Part shown: piece after piece, positions 4,878 through 5,584 of the stretch
Numbering within the stretch: the first letter of the stretch is position 1
Layout: each line of letters starts with the position of its first letter
Assembly (NCBI GenBank): GCA_036555705.1
Contig: DATBKT010000098.1
Span: forward strand, 1 to 5,584
Source: JARBAU01 sp029237525
Lineage (GTDB): Archaea > Thermoproteota > Nitrososphaeria > Nitrososphaerales > Nitrososphaeraceae
Direction of reading: 5' to 3'
Length of the DNA: 5,584 nt
Program-made: the position numbers and the translations under genes
The notes under the pieces: generated by a model
Told to the model about the DNA's origin: nothing
Databases searched by the model: none
Seen by the model: the letters and a program-made list of their open reading frames with translations, nothing else

Positions 4878-4998
4878 TTATGACAATATTGGAATACAAA
4901 AACTGAGAAGTTGATCTCAAATAGGGATCACTGCTAGTTGTCATAGCTATTTTGACTAGGGATCTACAGAATCAATTTTACGAAAATACAATATCAAA

Positions 4999-5133
4999 TC
5001 AAAAAAGCAGATAATTACTCAGTTTGCATTTCCCAAGAGCTGACCTATAAAGCAAAATACCTACATCAAGAATTTCAAAGTCCACAACATATTGTTTGCA
5101 GTTATTCTCTTTAAACAACCACATTTGACTCAT
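4999..5133 (-). CDS. Possible 44-residue protein divergent from the DsbA-like gene
   Basis: The ATG at 5133 (minus) opens 44 codons ending in TGA at 4999-5001, with an in-frame TAG just upstream of the start. The product (begins MSQMWLFKENNCKQYVVDFE, then ILDVGILLYRSALGKCKLSN) has two Cys and a short hydrophobic patch but no known motif. A TATA-like element at 5146-5155 reads as TATATAAT on this strand and would fit initiation near the inner ATG at 5124. The low length and absence of a family make this only a candidate. Confidence 0.22.
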   Translation of the reverse strand: MSQMWLFKENNCKQYVVDFEILDVGILLYRSALGKCKLSNYLLF

Positions 5134-5145
5134 CTACTATAAGAA

Positions 5146-5155
5146 TATTATATAG
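5146..5155 (+). promoter_or_regulatory. TATA box of the DsbA-like gene, possibly bidirectional
   Basis: TATTATATAG at 5146-5155 has its centre about 24 bases before the ATG at 5175 and 18 before the ATG at 5169. Spacing therefore favours a leaderless start at 5175. The element is nearly symmetric and also reads as a TATA box on the minus strand toward the small frame at 4999-5133. Confidence 0.42.
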
Positions 5156-5168
5156 ACATCACTTTATA

Positions 5169-5584
5169 ATGTTCATGGAAAACATATCATCAATTTTCTA
5201 TTTAGTCGCACTATCGATTCTAAGTATAAGTGTGGTCCATATTTTACCAACATATATTCTTAAATTTGCAATTAATTCGGTTCTGGCAGCTGGGACTACG
5301 GATGAAAGGGCTAGCTATCAGATGAATAAAATGCAAGGGTTCTTTTCGCCTATCGGACCTGAATTTAGCAAACAAATTCCAAAGCAATTAAGAAGCGATG
5401 CGAATAACTTATTTCCCCAACACTTAATTCAAGCCGGTTCTCCAGTTCAAGGAAATTTGTCTGCACCAGTTACAATTATAGAATTTGGAGATTTTCAATG
5501 TGGATTCTGTGATAGATTTGCAAAGGAAACCGAACCAAAGATCAACGAAACTTATATTCACGTTGGAAAGGTCAATATGATATT
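5169..5584 (+). CDS. Membrane-anchored DsbA-like thiol-disulfide oxidoreductase (3' end cut by the window)
   Basis: 138 complete codons are visible before the right edge. The N-terminus MFMENISSIF leads into a hydrophobic helix at about residues 8-28 (FYLVALSILSISVVHILPTY), an anchor or uncleaved signal; the domain then faces outside the cell. A linker follows (about 40-90), then the thioredoxin-fold start AGSPVQGNLSAPVTIIEFGDF and the redox motif QCGFCDRF with Cys111 and Cys114. CGFC replaces the more usual CPFC or CPHC of DsbA_2-type domains. The visible end (KINETYIHVGKVNMI) corresponds to the first part of the domain, so the helical insertion and cis-proline loop lie beyond the window. 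The likely role is making or reshuffling disulfide bonds in exported proteins; Nitrososphaeria carry several such genes. The ATG at 5175 may be the true start from TATA spacing. Confidence 0.85.
   Translation, partial: MFMENISSIFYLVALSILSISVVHILPTYILKFAINSVLAAGTTDERASYQMNKMQGFFSPIGPEFSKQIPKQLRSDANNLFPQHLIQAGSPVQGNLSAPVTIIEFGDFQCGFCDRFAKETEPKINETYIHVGKVNMI

Larger units (their letters stand above)
4511..5145. other. Intergenic stretch with stem-loop and palindrome
   Basis: No full-size gene is seen. Small frames are weak: minus 4660-4529 from a TTG (43 codons), overlapped by a + frame that starts inside the SDR gene on the other strand, and + 4759-4827 (22 codons, MLRVPTIRNPVHVNELIRTKFG minus two residues shown in full below family level; no family recognised). 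The region holds the stem-loop at 4664-4701 and the near-palindrome at 4852-4877, listed separately, the inverted repeat AACTTAT/ATAAGTT around 4803-4838, and a direct repeat TAGGGATC near 4922 and 4957. Confidence 0.35.

Noticed and set aside
4922..4964. TAGGGATC direct repeat
   Set aside because: Only two copies of 8 bases with no further structure; not enough to call a regulatory repeat.

Overview
The window looks like a piece of an ammonia-oxidising Nitrososphaeria (Thaumarchaeota) genome, most like the low-GC Nitrosocosmicus/Nitrososphaera side. The reasons are the AT-rich sequence, low gene density, TATA boxes placed for leaderless transcripts, a secreted cupredoxin with the two-domain layout common in these archaea, a membrane-anchored DsbA-type thioredoxin-fold protein, and a fragment resembling their multi-copy response regulators. 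This placement is inference from family resemblance; no search was run.

Layout: 1-118 is the probable 3' end of a + strand gene. Positions 119-2149 form a roughly 2 kb stretch with no full-size gene. It holds one plausible 37-residue membrane protein (316-429), a decayed response-regulator receiver on the minus strand (about 1007-1207), a decayed IS6-like transposase on the minus strand (about 1264-1512) with a strong inverted repeat around its start codon, two TAAA repeat tracts, and several long stem-loops (648-683, 867-903, 1656-1764). Positions 2150-2926 (minus) encode a secreted two-domain cupredoxin whose copper-site Cys and one His are replaced. Positions 2961-3300 are ambiguous, with long open frames on both strands. 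Positions 3635-4486 (minus) encode an intact classical short-chain dehydrogenase/reductase. Positions 4487-5168 are intergenic, with a 10-bp stem-loop, a 26-bp near-palindrome and promoters for the flanking genes. From 5169 (+) a DsbA-like protein with a CGFC active site runs off the right edge.

I see no operon. The three substantial genes are separated by 300 to 700 bases and each appears to have its own TATA box. Cupredoxin and DsbA-like protein both belong to the cell surface or pseudoperiplasm, but nothing here links them further. The left half reads as a graveyard of mobile-element and regulator remnants with structured non-coding DNA. I found no CRISPR array, tRNA, rRNA or clearly new multi-gene system. 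The most checkable oddities are the degenerate copper site, the start-codon hairpin of the transposase relic, and the nested inverted repeat at 1656-1764.
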